A stretch of 64,000 bases of DNA from Brevibacterium epidermidis NBRC 14811 (GCF_001570805.1 NZ_BCSJ01000011.1:124001-188000), one strand, 5' to 3'. Positions 24,381 through 35,818 are shown, counted from the first letter of the stretch. The notes: generated by a model from the sequence alone, not told the origin. Made by a program: numbers and translations.

Positions 24381-25025
24381 TCAGCGGTTGAACGCGATGG
24401 CCGCGATGTGGCCGTCTGGAATACCGGCCTCAAGATCGTGGATGTCGACATCCGGATGCGGTGAGTTCGGCTGCGGGCCGGCGCCGATGAAGTCGAGACC
24501 CGGGTCGCGTGCCAGGCCCGTGCTCAATGCCTTGAGGAAGGCTTCCGTGCGCGCCCACACGCGGACGAAACCCTCCGCGAAGTCGCCCTCGGGGAGCGCC
24601 TCGAGCTCTGCCCGTTCCCTTTCGTGCAGCAGCTGCATCGCCTCGAGGGCGACTTCTCGCTCAGGCACCGCTTCGATGTCGAGCCCGACCGGGTCGTCGG
24701 AGACGGCGACGAGGACCAGACGACGCGACCGGGACACCGAGAACTCGCACTCGTCGTGGCGTGGTTTGCCCGCCGAATCGAGTCGGATCTCGATCGCAGC
24801 AGGATCCTGGTCGAGATGCGCACCGAGGACGTGGCGGAGGACGACACGGCCCGCAGACCAGGTGGCGGCCGCCTCGGCGTCGAATTCGCGCGCATAGTTG
24901 CGTTCCTGCTCGGTGAGCACGGAATCGTCATCACGCGCCCATGCCGCCTCGGCCGAGGTATCGGCGAGGACGAGCGTTGCGGGAAGATCGGTGGGCAGTA
25001 CGGTGAAACTGGGGTGGTGCACCAT
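24381..25025 (-). CDS. 4'-phosphopantetheinyl transferase superfamily protein
   Basis: A 214-residue Sfp-like transferase. The magnesium-binding core VGLDIEAVPE is near residue 112, and the second motif FVRVWARTEAFLKALSTGLA is near 155-175 (W-x-x-x-E-x-x-x-K pattern). The N-terminal third has the usual R-Y/F-E-A and 'GKPRHDECEFSVSRSRR' start of the core. It would attach the phosphopantetheine arm of coenzyme A to carrier proteins of fatty acid, polyketide or non-ribosomal synthesis. No such carrier lies in the window. Only three bases separate it from the LapA-like gene upstream. Confidence 0.85.
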   Translation of the reverse strand: MVHHPSFTVLPTDLPATLVLADTSAEAAWARDDDSVLTEQERNYAREFDAEAAATWSAGRVVLRHVLGAHLDQDPAAIEIRLDSAGKPRHDECEFSVSRSRRLVLVAVSDDPVGLDIEAVPEREVALEAMQLLHERERAELEALPEGDFAEGFVRVWARTEAFLKALSTGLARDPGLDFIGAGPQPNSPHPDVDIHDLEAGIPDGHIAAIAFNR

Positions 25026-25028
25026 CGA

Positions 25029-25487
25029 TCAGCGGCCCAAGGCCTTGTTGATCTTCTTCAGTTTGCGGTTGAGAACGAAGATCCGCACCGAACCGATGAT
25101 TCCGGCGATGAGGATTCCGCCGATCGCAGCGAAGAGCATCGCCACACCCAGGGGCAGTTCGAACTGCCAGCCGAAGTACTGGAACTCGGCCGGGACATTG
25201 TTCTGCAGAATGAAGATGAGCAGCAGGACGACGATGACAGCGCCGAGGATGAGGGAAACCCACATTCCCGCCGACATTCCGGACCCGGCCTTCGTCGACG
25301 GCAGCTCACCGGTGTGACCCGCCGGAGGCTGTGACTGCTCAGCCCTCTCGTGCGGAGACATCTCCCGGGTCTTATCCGCTGCAGCGGTCTCGCCCGTCGC
25401 GGGAGTATCGCTGCCGAGGACTGAATCGGTTTCGGCCAGGAGCTCTTCGGGCGTCTGCGAATCGCCACGCGGGTCTTGAGTACTCAT
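25029..25487 (-). CDS. LapA-domain membrane protein
   Basis: A 152-residue protein: a disordered acidic N-terminal tail (~1-70) followed by the LapA (DUF1049) unit of two membrane helices (about 78-98 and 115-140) with QNNVPAEFQYFGWQFELPLGVAML, read as 'ILQNN', 'FQYFGW' and 'LPLGVAML'. A basic cytoplasmic end (NRKLKKINKALGR) closes it. In enterobacteria LapA helps LapB control lipopolysaccharide. The actinobacterial role is unknown. The ATG at 25487 agrees with the -10 box six bases upstream. Confidence 0.85.
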   Translation of the reverse strand: MSTQDPRGDSQTPEELLAETDSVLGSDTPATGETAAADKTREMSPHERAEQSQPPAGHTGELPSTKAGSGMSAGMWVSLILGAVIVVLLLIFILQNNVPAEFQYFGWQFELPLGVAMLFAAIGGILIAGIIGSVRIFVLNRKLKKINKALGR

Positions 25488-25493
25488 GCGTCC

Positions 25494-25499
25494 ATCATA
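25494..25499 (-). promoter_or_regulatory. -10 box TATGAT, leaderless start of the LapA-like gene
   Basis: On the minus strand TATGAT, GGACGC, then ATG 25487. It is near-consensus and has the same six-base spacing as other starts in this window. Confidence 0.6.
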
Positions 25500-25531
25500 T
25501 CTGCTGATGGGGCGCATAAGGGAGGTAATGC

Positions 25532-25566
25532 GAAAGAGTCCCGGCAGTGGCTGCCGGGACTCTTTC
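25532..25566 (-). terminator. Intrinsic terminator after icd
   Basis: A perfect 16-bp stem (GAAAGAGTCCCGGCAG with its complement) around a three-base loop, 23 bases after the icd stop. It separates icd from the LapA-like gene, which has its own promoter immediately downstream. Confidence 0.88.
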
Positions 25567-25588
25567 CCAAGTGGTGTCGATCAGGTGA

Positions 25589-27880
<2,292 letters not shown>

Positions 27881-27933
27881 TCAGTAGGTGGCCCAGGCCG
27901 ATGATGGTGCTCACATCTGGTGGTGGCACGCGG

Positions 27934-27939
27934 TAGTCT
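27934..27939 (+). promoter_or_regulatory. Probable -10 box TAGTCT upstream of the thymidine kinase gene
   Basis: TAGTCT lies about 35 bases before the GTG at 27975, with AGAGGAC as RBS between them. The -35 is not clear. Confidence 0.4.
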
Positions 27940-27974
27940 TCTGTGTCGGCACGGACAACAGAAAGAGGACGACA

Positions 27975-28616
27975 GTGGCCAAACTCTACTTCCGGTACGG
28001 GGCGATGAATTCCGGCAAGTCGACCGCTCTTCTGCAGGCGGCCTTCAACTATGAGGAACGCGGACAGCGGGTTCTCCTGGCCAAACCCCTCATCGACACC
28101 AAGGGTGCATCGCAGATCGTGTCCCGGCTGGGCGTGACCCGCGAAGTCGATTTCGTCATTCCCGCCGACGGCGACGTCGAGACGATCTACGCCGAGCATG
28201 CGGACTTTGTCGATCACGATGCGCTCATCGAGTCCATCGACGCCCCGAAGGCCCCGGTCGCGTGCCTGCTCATCGACGAAGCGCAGTTCCTCAGCCCCGT
28301 CCAGGTGGATTCGCTCATGCGGATCGCGACCGCCTCCTCGGTGCCGGTGATGTGCTACGGAATCCGCACGGACTTCCAGACCAAGGCGTTCCCCGGTTCG
28401 GCTCGGCTGCTCGAGATCGCGCACACCCTCGAAGAGCTCAAGACGATCTGCCGCTGCGGTCGCAAGGCCATGTTCAACGGCCGCCTCGTCGACGGACAGT
28501 TCATCTTCGACGGCGATCAGGTCGCCATCGACGGCAATTCCGTGACCTATGAGTCACTGTGCCCGAGCTGTTATCTCGAATACTCCGGCGGTAGGCTTTC
28601 AACGACAGACTCCTGA
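27975..28616 (+). CDS. tdk: Thymidine kinase
   Basis: A 213-residue type II thymidine kinase. The P-loop is GAMNSGKSTALL near residue 9, the catalytic region is LLIDEAQFLSP near 97, and the lasso domain follows, with a four-cysteine zinc site (ICRCG near 156 and CPSCY near 197). It phosphorylates thymidine in the salvage of deoxynucleotides. The start is the GTG at 27975, with AGAGGAC upstream, which matches the family N-terminus (KLYFRYGAMNSGK). It is divergent from icd. Confidence 0.95.
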   Translation: MAKLYFRYGAMNSGKSTALLQAAFNYEERGQRVLLAKPLIDTKGASQIVSRLGVTREVDFVIPADGDVETIYAEHADFVDHDALIESIDAPKAPVACLLIDEAQFLSPVQVDSLMRIATASSVPVMCYGIRTDFQTKAFPGSARLLEIAHTLEELKTICRCGRKAMFNGRLVDGQFIFDGDQVAIDGNSVTYESLCPSCYLEYSGGRLSTTDS

Positions 28617-28712
28617 CCGATCCCGACTCAGCTTCCCCGTCGAATCCAGTTCGTCGATTTCCGTCGAATCCAGTCGACATCCTCTCGCACCTCAAGTTCT
28701 CAAGGAGCCTCC

Positions 28713-29492
28713 ATGCGCATCGCCGTCCGTGCCTTCAACGTTAATCCCGGTTCTCCCGTCCTCGTCTTCGGCAACGCTCTGGGCACCAGGATGCCCCTGT
28801 GGACGTCCGTGGCCGCACGGTTGGCCGACGATTTCCAGATCTTTCTCACCGACCTTCCCGGACACACCGTCGACGCCGGTGATGCCCTCGCCGAGGCGGC
28901 CGCCCCGCTGACGATCGAACAGCTGGCTTCCGGTGTCGTCGAGTCCCTCGCCGAGCTCGGGGTGGAGTCCTTCGCATACTGCGGAGTCTCGATCTCCGGC
29001 GCCGTCGGACTGACCCTGGCGCTCAACCATCCCGAATCGCTGACCGGACTCGTCGCCTGTGCGACGGCCGAGAAGTTCGGCACCTCGGAATCCTGGGACG
29101 AACGCATCGGCGAAGTCCGCTCCGACGGCACCAAGGGCCTCGTCGATGACACCGCTGATCGGTGGTTCGCCGCCGGATTCCTCGGCGAGGACATCGCTAC
29201 CGGCCACCTCATCCTCACGGACCTCGCACTGGTCGACGACGAGGCTTATATCGCGGCCGCCTCGGCGCTGAAGACCTATGACCTGAGCGGCAAGCTCGGT
29301 TCGATCACCACCCCGACACTGGTCATGGCCGGGGCTCAGGATCCCGGCTGCACCCCGGAGGCGATGTCGGAGATGGCCGAGCAGATCGAGGGTGCACGCT
29401 TCGTCACGGTCCCGGACTCTGCACACCTGCCGATGGTCGAACACCCCGAGATCGTCGTCGACCACATCCAGGAGTTCTGCGGGCAGCTGTAG
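28713..29492 (+). CDS. Alpha/beta hydrolase (3-oxoadipate enol-lactonase-like)
   Basis: A 259-residue alpha/beta hydrolase. The oxyanion region is FGNALGTRMPLW near residue 18. The nucleophile serine is in YCGVSISGAVGL near 92. The acid is in AGAQDPGC near 210 and the histidine in SAHLPMVEHP near 235. The layout and the FGNALGT motif resemble the enol-lactonase PcaD of the beta-ketoadipate pathway, but no other pca gene is nearby, so it may be a general esterase. AAGGAGCC precedes the ATG. Confidence 0.82.
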   Translation: MRIAVRAFNVNPGSPVLVFGNALGTRMPLWTSVAARLADDFQIFLTDLPGHTVDAGDALAEAAAPLTIEQLASGVVESLAELGVESFAYCGVSISGAVGLTLALNHPESLTGLVACATAEKFGTSESWDERIGEVRSDGTKGLVDDTADRWFAAGFLGEDIATGHLILTDLALVDDEAYIAAASALKTYDLSGKLGSITTPTLVMAGAQDPGCTPEAMSEMAEQIEGARFVTVPDSAHLPMVEHPEIVVDHIQEFCGQL

Positions 29493-29543
29493 GCACATTC
29501 GCGCCCACAGGCGATTCTCACGGTAGAGGGACCACATCTGGAG

Positions 29544-29549
29544 TAGGCT
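29544..29549 (+). promoter_or_regulatory. Probable -10 box TAGGCT upstream of the DASS transporter
   Basis: TAGGCT lies 40 bases before ATG 29590. The leader carries GAGGAG at a good distance. It probably serves the whole transporter - oxidoreductase - hydrolase run. Confidence 0.45.
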
Positions 29550-29589
29550 GTGCGAAAGCACAGGCACACCTGCTCAATGAGGAGTGAGA

Positions 29590-31224
29590 ATGTCCCCGCG
29601 CCCGAATTCCGCTGAGTTCACATCCACTGAGATCGATCTGCGCTCTCCCGGAGAACGAGAACCCGGCATCAGCCGCACCACCCTGCGAATCCGGTGGACT
29701 GGATTCCTGCTGGGCCTCATCTTCTCCACCCTGATTTACGCGATCATGCCTGACGACGTCGGGCATGGTGCCAAACTGACCGCGGCAGTCGCGGTGCTCA
29801 TGGCGGCCTGGTGGATGACGGAAGCGCTGCCGATCGCAGCGACGTCCCTTGTACCACTCGTGGCGTTCCCCGTACTCGGCACAGACGTCGAGATGGACAC
29901 CGTCGGCGCCTCCTACGGCAACCCGATCATCTTCCTCTTCCTCGGCGGCTTCCTCATCGCCCTGGCCATGCAGCGATGGAATCTGCACCGCCGCATCGCC
30001 CTCGTAACGCTGAGCATCATGGGCGACAAGCCGGGACCGATGATCGCGGGCTTCATGATCGCCACCGGTTTCATCTCGATGTGGGTCTCGAACACGGCGA
30101 CCGCGGTGATGATGCTGCCGATCGGAATGTCGGTGCTCATGATTGTATCGAAGGTCATGGGCACGGCCCTGGGCGGCGCGGCAGACGCCGCAGAGCAGGT
30201 CGGGGAAGCAGCCGACCGCGGCGACAGCGAGGCAGCGAGTCCCAGCGACGGCGGCGACGAGACGGGAATCGGTGCGGTCGTAAAGACGAATTTCGGCACC
30301 GCCCTCATGCTCGGCATCGCCTACTCCGCGTCGATCGGCTCGCTGGGCACCATCATCGGAACCCCTCCCAATCTCTTCCTCATCGGCTATCTCAAGGACA
30401 ACCACGACATCTCCATCGGCTTCGGCCAGTGGATGATCGTTGGTGTGCCGCTGTCGGTGGTGATGATGGCCATCGCCTGGTTCTTGCTGGTCAAGGTCCT
30501 GTTCAAACCGGAGATCGACAGGATCCCCGGCGGACGCGAACTCATCCGCGAGGAACTGGCCAAACTCGGCCCCATGTCCACCGGTGAGAAGCTCGTGCTC
30601 GCGATGTTCGTCCTCGCCGCCGTCAGCTGGATCTCTCTGCCGCTGATCTTCGAGGAACCGCCGATCAGCGACGAAGGCATCGCCATGGCCGTGGGCCTTC
30701 TGCTCTTCCTCATCCCTGGCGGAGCGAACCGCGGAGTCCGACTCCTCGACTGGGATACCGCGGAGAAGCTGCCCTGGGGAGTCCTCCTGCTCTTCGGCGG
30801 CGGCCTCGCGCTCTCCGCTCAGTTCTCGGAGTCGGGGCTGACCGAATGGATCGGTGAGACCACGAGCGGCCTCGGCGTCCTGCCGACGATCCTCGTCGTC
30901 GCCATCTTCGCCGCCATCATCCTCTTCCTCACCGAGCTGACGTCGAACACCGCGACGGCCGCGACGTTCGTTCCCGTCGTCGGGGGAGTGGCCATGGGAC
31001 TCGACCTCGATCCGCTGCTGCTGACGATTCCCGTCGCGCTGGCCGCAACGTGCGCCTTCATGCTGCCTGTGGCCACACCGCCCAACGCAGTGGCTTTCGG
31101 CTCCGGATACGTCACCGTGGCACAGATGGTCAAGGGCGGCCTGTGGCTCAATGTCATCGGCATCGTCCTCATCACCGCGACCGTCTATCTGCTCGCCGTT
31201 CCGGTATTCGGGATCGCTGTGTGA
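29590..31224 (+). CDS. DASS-family sodium-coupled anion symporter (SLC13)
   Basis: A 544-residue membrane transporter with about 11-12 hydrophobic segments. The two inverted substrate/sodium-binding motifs of the divalent anion:sodium symporter family are present: VSNTATAVMMLPIG near residue 160 and LTSNTATAATFVPV near 450 (SNT each). PPNLFLIGY and the closing ATPPNAVAFGSGYV are further marks. It imports dicarboxylates (succinate, malate, citrate) or sulphate with sodium; the exact anion is not deducible. A variable acidic cytoplasmic insert lies at ~200-235. It is followed 28 bases later by the oxidoreductase gene. Confidence 0.92.
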   Translation: MSPRPNSAEFTSTEIDLRSPGEREPGISRTTLRIRWTGFLLGLIFSTLIYAIMPDDVGHGAKLTAAVAVLMAAWWMTEALPIAATSLVPLVAFPVLGTDVEMDTVGASYGNPIIFLFLGGFLIALAMQRWNLHRRIALVTLSIMGDKPGPMIAGFMIATGFISMWVSNTATAVMMLPIGMSVLMIVSKVMGTALGGAADAAEQVGEAADRGDSEAASPSDGGDETGIGAVVKTNFGTALMLGIAYSASIGSLGTIIGTPPNLFLIGYLKDNHDISIGFGQWMIVGVPLSVVMMAIAWFLLVKVLFKPEIDRIPGGRELIREELAKLGPMSTGEKLVLAMFVLAAVSWISLPLIFEEPPISDEGIAMAVGLLLFLIPGGANRGVRLLDWDTAEKLPWGVLLLFGGGLALSAQFSESGLTEWIGETTSGLGVLPTILVVAIFAAIILFLTELTSNTATAATFVPVVGGVAMGLDLDPLLLTIPVALAATCAFMLPVATPPNAVAFGSGYVTVAQMVKGGLWLNVIGIVLITATVYLLAVPVFGIAV

Positions 31225-31252
31225 GGTCGAGCGGAACTGGCAGACTGATGAC

Positions 31253-32323
31253 ATGACTGAGCTGTTCGAACCGCTGACCCTGCGCGGAACCCAGATTCCC
31301 AATCGCATCTGGCTGGCTCCGATGTGCCAGTATTCGTGCGAAGCCGAAGACGGAATGCCCGGCCCCTGGCATCTCGTCCACCTCGGTGCCCGCGCACAGG
31401 GCGGATTCGGACTCATCCTCACCGAAGCCTCCGCCGTCGTCCCCGAGGGACGCATCTCACCGCAGGACGCCGGGATCTGGAACGACGATCAGGCCGAATC
31501 ATGGTCAGCGGTCGTCGACTTCGTCCATTCGCAGGGCAGCGTCATCGGCATCCAGCTCGCCCACGCCGGCCGCAAGGCCAGCACCTATCGCCCCTTCACC
31601 GGCGAGCCGAAGGGCAGCGTCCCCGAATCCGACGGCGGATGGCCGACACTCGGCGCCAGCCCCATCGCGTATCCGAAGCTGGCCGAACCGACGGAGATGA
31701 CGAAGGACGATATCGCCGAGGTGGTCGCCGCCTTCGCCGCTGCGGCCCGCCGTTCCATCGACGCCGGGTTCGACCTCGTCGAACTCCACGCCGCCCACGG
31801 CTACCTGCTCCATTCCTTCCTGTCTCCGCTGTCGAACCAGCGCAGCGACGAATACGGCGGTGACCTCGCAGGCCGGTCCCGTCTGCTCCACGAGGTCTAT
31901 GCGGCCGTGCGCGCCGAAGTCGGTGACGACGTGCCGGTGTTCGTGCGCATCTCGGCCAGCGAATGGACCGACGGCGGTTTCGACGTCGCAGAAGCCGCCG
32001 AAGTCAGCCGCGAACTCTCAGAGGCCGGAGTCGACCTCATCGACGTCTCCTCGGGCGGCAACTATCCCGTGCGGATCCCCATCGGGCCCGGGTACCAAGT
32101 GTCACTGGCTACAGCGATCCGAGCCGAAGGCGTCCCGACCGGCACCGTCGGACTCATCACCGATCCCAAACAAGCAGAGACCATCCTCAGCACCGGACAG
32201 GCCGATGCGATCTTCATGGCCCGAGCCGCTCTGCGCGAACCCTCGTGGCCGCAGCGCGCCGCCCACGTCCTCGGAGCCGAACCCGGACCCTACCCGCCGC
32301 AGTACACCCGCGGCGCTTGGTGA
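31253..32323 (+). CDS. NADH:flavin oxidoreductase, old yellow enzyme family (YqjM-like)
   Basis: A 356-residue FMN-dependent ene-reductase. The thermophilic-like/YqjM class is shown by the Cys in LAPMCQYS near residue 24, HLVHLGARAQGG, the active-site QLAHAGRKAS near 103, and AAHGYLLHSFLSPLSNQR, read as 'HAAHGYL' and 'SFLSP'. The C-terminus has GLITDPKQAE and ARAALREPSWP (phosphate site). It reduces activated C=C bonds with NAD(P)H; the natural substrate is unknown. It sits between the transporter and the MBL hydrolase, probably in one operon. Confidence 0.93.
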   Translation: MTELFEPLTLRGTQIPNRIWLAPMCQYSCEAEDGMPGPWHLVHLGARAQGGFGLILTEASAVVPEGRISPQDAGIWNDDQAESWSAVVDFVHSQGSVIGIQLAHAGRKASTYRPFTGEPKGSVPESDGGWPTLGASPIAYPKLAEPTEMTKDDIAEVVAAFAAAARRSIDAGFDLVELHAAHGYLLHSFLSPLSNQRSDEYGGDLAGRSRLLHEVYAAVRAEVGDDVPVFVRISASEWTDGGFDVAEAAEVSRELSEAGVDLIDVSSGGNYPVRIPIGPGYQVSLATAIRAEGVPTGTVGLITDPKQAETILSTGQADAIFMARAALREPSWPQRAAHVLGAEPGPYPPQYTRGAW

Positions 32324-32394
32324 CTCATCCCTGAACAGCTTGAGCAGAGACACAACACAGCGAGCAGAGGCACAAAAGATTGAGGAGTTTGGAA

Positions 32395-33048
32395 ATGAAC
32401 ACGATCGAAACCGAACATGTCGTCATCCGCTCTATCGCGGTCTCCGAGATGTCGAACAACGTCTACCTCCTTACTGCTAAGGAGACAGGCTCCCAAGTGC
32501 TCATCGATGCCGCCGACGATGCCGCGGCGATCACCGAACTCGTCGCCTCGGGGGCCCAGGACACAGAAGCCGAACCGACGCTGCGGGCGATCATCACCAC
32601 CCACCAGCATTGGGATCATATTCGTGCACTGTCGGACACCTCGGCGAACTTCCCGGAGGCGATGACCATCGCCGGAGCCGCGGACGCGGCCGCAATCACC
32701 GAGGCGGAAGGTGTGGAGATCGCGCACTCCGTCGATCACTTCGACGTCGGGGACTTCGGCGGATTCGTCCTCCAAGCCATCGCACTGCGCGGGCACACTC
32801 CCGGTTCGATCGCACTGCTGCTGCGCGACGGGGGCCAGACGATCCTGTTCTCCGGCGACTCACTGTTCCCGGGCGGACCCGGCAAGACCTGGTCGGCAGA
32901 GGACTTCGCATCTCTCATGGACGACCTCGAAGACCGGGTCTTCGGTGAGCTCCCGGACGAGACGCTCGTGCTGCCCGGACACGGGGACTCGACGACGCTG
33001 GGCGAAGAACGCCCGAAACTGGGGGAGTGGCGCGAACGCGGCTGGTGA
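32395..33048 (+). CDS. MBL-fold metallo-hydrolase
   Basis: A 217-residue metallo-beta-lactamase fold enzyme of the glyoxalase II-like group. The metal motif is THQHWDHIRAL near residue 72, with GHTPGSIALLL near 130, FSGDSLFPGG near 152 and LPGHGDSTTLGEE near 197, which supply the remaining ligands (His, Asp, His). It would hydrolyse a thioester or similar small molecule. Proximity to an ene-reductase suggests a joint catabolic role, but that is inference. GAGGAG lies upstream of ATG 32395, though at somewhat long spacing. Confidence 0.88.
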   Translation: MNTIETEHVVIRSIAVSEMSNNVYLLTAKETGSQVLIDAADDAAAITELVASGAQDTEAEPTLRAIITTHQHWDHIRALSDTSANFPEAMTIAGAADAAAITEAEGVEIAHSVDHFDVGDFGGFVLQAIALRGHTPGSIALLLRDGGQTILFSGDSLFPGGPGKTWSAEDFASLMDDLEDRVFGELPDETLVLPGHGDSTTLGEERPKLGEWRERGW

Positions 33049-33059
33049 CCGCGGTACTG

Positions 33060-33078
33060 CCCTCCGCTCAGCGGAGGG
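33060..33078. terminator. Short bidirectional terminator
   Basis: CCCTCCGC / GCGGAGGG with a TCA loop (8 bp) lies between two convergent genes, followed by GTGAAAA. It is modest in strength. Confidence 0.5.
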
Positions 33079-33099
33079 TGAAAACGTTCGGCGCGTTTC

Positions 33100-33684
33100 T
33101 CAGCTCGGCAGCGCCGCAAAGCCGATGAGCGCCCAAGCGATCACGAGCAGACCCACGGCGATGATGCCGACATTCCACCGCTTCTCCACGACACGCTGCC
33201 CGCCGGGATTGGCCAGCTCTGCGTCGCTGAGCGCCGCATAGCGGTCGAGCACGGCATCGACGGCCGGGTCCGGATTCTCGACGAGCTGGCGCACACCCTG
33301 CTCATCCTTCTCCCACTTCTTGCCCTTGCCGGCCAGGGGCCACGAGGCGAACTTCTTCTCGTGAGTGCGCACGCTCAGACCGAAGTGCGTCTCGAAGCCG
33401 TCGACGAGATTCCACGGGATCGTCACTGTCTGCAGGGGATTGACCAAGACGAGCTGCTGTCGGTGCAGCTCGACACGGGGATACCGATAGAAGACGAAGA
33501 CCAAGGTGCCGACGGCCAGCGGGATGCCCGCAGCGGCCAGACCACGCAGCGAAAAATCGCCGAAGACGATCGAGATCACGCCCAGGGCGCAGAGCCCGCC
33601 GACGATGAAGAACAGGGCCGTCGAACTCGTCGTCCGCACGACGGTCGGGTCGGTCTCATTGCGATCTATCTCACTGTCAGCCAC
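33100..33684 (-). CDS. PH-domain membrane protein
   Basis: A 194-residue protein with two N-terminal membrane helices (about 24-43 and 48-66), a bacterial PH-like domain (YRYPRVELHRQQLVLVNPLQTVTIPW, seen as 'RVELHRQQLVLVNP' plus 'TIPWNLVDGFE'), a charged segment and a C-terminal helix (~172-190). Similar Micrococcales proteins are annotated as PH domain proteins of unknown role. The start is GTG 33684, which has a -10 box six bases upstream. Confidence 0.8.
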   Translation of the reverse strand: MADSEIDRNETDPTVVRTTSSTALFFIVGGLCALGVISIVFGDFSLRGLAAAGIPLAVGTLVFVFYRYPRVELHRQQLVLVNPLQTVTIPWNLVDGFETHFGLSVRTHEKKFASWPLAGKGKKWEKDEQGVRQLVENPDPAVDAVLDRYAALSDAELANPGGQRVVEKRWNVGIIAVGLLVIAWALIGFAALPS

Positions 33685-33690
33685 CTGATC

Positions 33691-33696
33691 ATCCTA
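33691..33696 (-). promoter_or_regulatory. -10 box TAGGAT, leaderless GTG start of the PH-domain gene
   Basis: On the minus strand TAGGAT, GATCAG, GTG. This shows the six-base rule also at a GTG start. Confidence 0.5.
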
Positions 33697-33943
33697 TCCA
33701 CTGAGACTGAACAAAAGTTGTCTGTTCTCTTTGTCTCGAAACGGTAACGATTCCGAAATATGCTCATTATGTGGACTCCGTCACAGTCACCAGTGAATTA
33801 GCTTTGTTGCAATCCATGTGAAAAACATGAACGCGGTCACATGCGCTTCGGCATCTGCCGAGCAGTTGCATCTGACCGGAATGCACTCCGGTTTTGGGGT
33901 GTAAGAACGAGGGTGACTCGCCCTAGAACAACAAGGAGAGAAC

Positions 33944-35749
33944 GTGAACAAGCGCTTCCTCGCGGCTGGTGCCTCTGTGGCTGCCGCTGCAATGGTGCTC
34001 ACCGCCTGCACACCCCCTGGCGGAGGCGACGACGATGACGCGTCGAAGGACACCGCCGTCAACATCGGTTGGAACGAATCCTTCCGGTCGATGAACACGT
34101 TGACCGCCAACGGCAATGCGACCTCGAACGCCATTCTCACTTACATGATGAATGACAACTTCGGGTACTACGACGACAACCTGGAGGTTCAGGAAGGCGC
34201 GCTCGGCAAGGTCGAGCAGGTCTCGGAAGACCCGCTCAAGGTCAAGTACACCTTCAACGACGATGCCAAGTGGTCCGACGGCACCCCCGTCGACGCCGCT
34301 GACCTGGCGCTGACCTGGGCAGGCACCTCGGCGAACTTCAACACCGTCGAAGCCAACAACAACGACGACGGAACGGTCAAGAAGAACGACGCGAAGACCG
34401 TCTACTTCGACTCTTCGACCGCCGGATCGGCACTGGTCAAGAAGTTCCCCGAGATCTCCGATGACGGCAAAGAGATCACCTTCGAATACTCCAAGCCCTA
34501 CGCTGACTGGCAGACCGAGTTCGGCACCGGTGCCGACGGCGTCGGTGTGCCCGCGCATATCGTCGCGGAGAAGGCGCTCGGAGTCGACGATGCCCAGGAG
34601 GGCAAGGACGCGATCCTCAAGGCGATCAAGGACAAGGACACCAAGGCCCTGTCGAAGATCTCGAACACGTGGAACACCGGGTTCGACTTCACCTCGATGC
34701 CGAAGGATGAGGACCTGCTGGTCCACAACGGTCCGTACAAGATGACGAAGTTCGAAGAGGGACAGTACGTCACCCTCGAACTCGACGACAAGTACACCGG
34801 ACCGGTGAAGCCCAAGGTCAAGACTGTCACGGTCCGCTACAACGGCGATCCGATGGCCATGATCCAGGCGATCGAGAACGGCGAGGTCGATATGACTCAG
34901 CCGCAGGCGACTGCCGACGTCCTCTCCGCTGCCGAGAAGATCGACGGTGTGACCGTCGATGCCGCGGACGGTGCGACCTATGAACACGTCGACTTCACCT
35001 TCGACAACAAGGGTCCCTTCGACCCTGCTGCGAACGGCGGAGACGAGGAGAAGGCAAAGAAGGTCCGTCAGGCATTCCTCAAGGCGATGCCGCGTGAGGA
35101 CATCGTCGAGAAGATCATCAAGCCTCTCAATGACAAGGCCGTCACCCGTGATTCCTACTCACAGGTGCCCGGATCGCCGATGTACGACGCGATCACCAAG
35201 GTCAACGGCGTCTCCGACGCGGCTGACGGTGACGTCAAGGCTGCGAAGAAGCTGCTCAAGGAAGCCGGAGTCGACGCCCCGACCGTGCGTGTCATGTATG
35301 ACAACACGAACTCGCGTCGTCAGCAGGAGTTCCAGCTGATCAAGGAATCGGCTGAGAAGGCCGGCTTCAAGATCAAGGACGTCGGAGATGTCAACTGGGG
35401 TACCCGCCTCGGCGACGGCACCTACGATGTCTCGCTGTTCGGCTGGCAGTCCGAAGGCACCGGAGTCACTGAGAACGATGCGAACTTCCGCACCGGCGCT
35501 CAGAACAACTACGGCGGCTACTCGAACAAGAAGATGGACAAGATCCTCGACAAGCTGCTCGTGTCCAAGGAGGACCAGCAGCAGGATCTGCTCATCGACA
35601 TGGAGAAGCAGCTGACCGAAGATGCCTTCGGCGCGCCGATCTTCCAGTTCCCCGAACTGACGATCTACCGCGACAGCGTCAAGAACGTGAAGTCGACGTC
35701 CGTGTCGCCGACGATGTTCTGGAACTACTGGGAGTGGGAAGTCAACTGA
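33944..35749 (+). CDS. Peptide ABC transporter substrate-binding lipoprotein
   Basis: A 601-residue family-5 solute-binding protein (DppA/OppA type). The lipoprotein signal ends LTAC with Cys22, followed by an acidic linker. The family phrases WSDGTPVDAADLALTW near residue 105 and the C-terminal region are consistent, as are YNGDPMAMIQAIENGEVDM and VRQAFLKAMPREDIVEKI, each short. It captures peptides outside the membrane for the permeases encoded next. The GTG start at 33944 has an excellent RBS (AAGGAGAG). The 259 bases upstream hold no promoter I can name with confidence. A hairpin after the gene should make its mRNA more abundant than that of the permeases. Confidence 0.93.
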   Translation: MNKRFLAAGASVAAAAMVLTACTPPGGGDDDDASKDTAVNIGWNESFRSMNTLTANGNATSNAILTYMMNDNFGYYDDNLEVQEGALGKVEQVSEDPLKVKYTFNDDAKWSDGTPVDAADLALTWAGTSANFNTVEANNNDDGTVKKNDAKTVYFDSSTAGSALVKKFPEISDDGKEITFEYSKPYADWQTEFGTGADGVGVPAHIVAEKALGVDDAQEGKDAILKAIKDKDTKALSKISNTWNTGFDFTSMPKDEDLLVHNGPYKMTKFEEGQYVTLELDDKYTGPVKPKVKTVTVRYNGDPMAMIQAIENGEVDMTQPQATADVLSAAEKIDGVTVDAADGATYEHVDFTFDNKGPFDPAANGGDEEKAKKVRQAFLKAMPREDIVEKIIKPLNDKAVTRDSYSQVPGSPMYDAITKVNGVSDAADGDVKAAKKLLKEAGVDAPTVRVMYDNTNSRRQQEFQLIKESAEKAGFKIKDVGDVNWGTRLGDGTYDVSLFGWQSEGTGVTENDANFRTGAQNNYGGYSNKKMDKILDKLLVSKEDQQQDLLIDMEKQLTEDAFGAPIFQFPELTIYRDSVKNVKSTSVSPTMFWNYWEWEVN

Positions 35750-35789
35750 TCCGCGACTGACGCGATCGGTTCTTCTCCACCCAAGCCTT

Positions 35790-35818
35790 CTGTGGGGATC
35801 ACTGTGTGATCCCCACAG
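35790..35818 (+). terminator. Intra-operon hairpin between the binding protein and permease genes
   Basis: A perfect 13-bp stem (CTGTGGGGATCAC / GTGATCCCCACAG) with a TGT loop, followed by GGCGTTTT. The downstream permease genes have no evident promoter of their own, so this probably acts as a partial terminator or 3' stabiliser of the binding-protein mRNA. Confidence 0.75.

Noticed and set aside
29518-31455. A 645-codon open frame antisense to the DASS transporter
   Set aside because: Charged, His/Arg/Glu-rich translation without motifs. The sense frame is a full transporter with SNT motifs.
33685-33943. Promoter of the peptide transporter operon (TATGCT at 33759, CATTAT at 33765)
   Set aside because: Several TANNNT-like words exist, but none has a convincing -35 or spacing, so I do not assign one.
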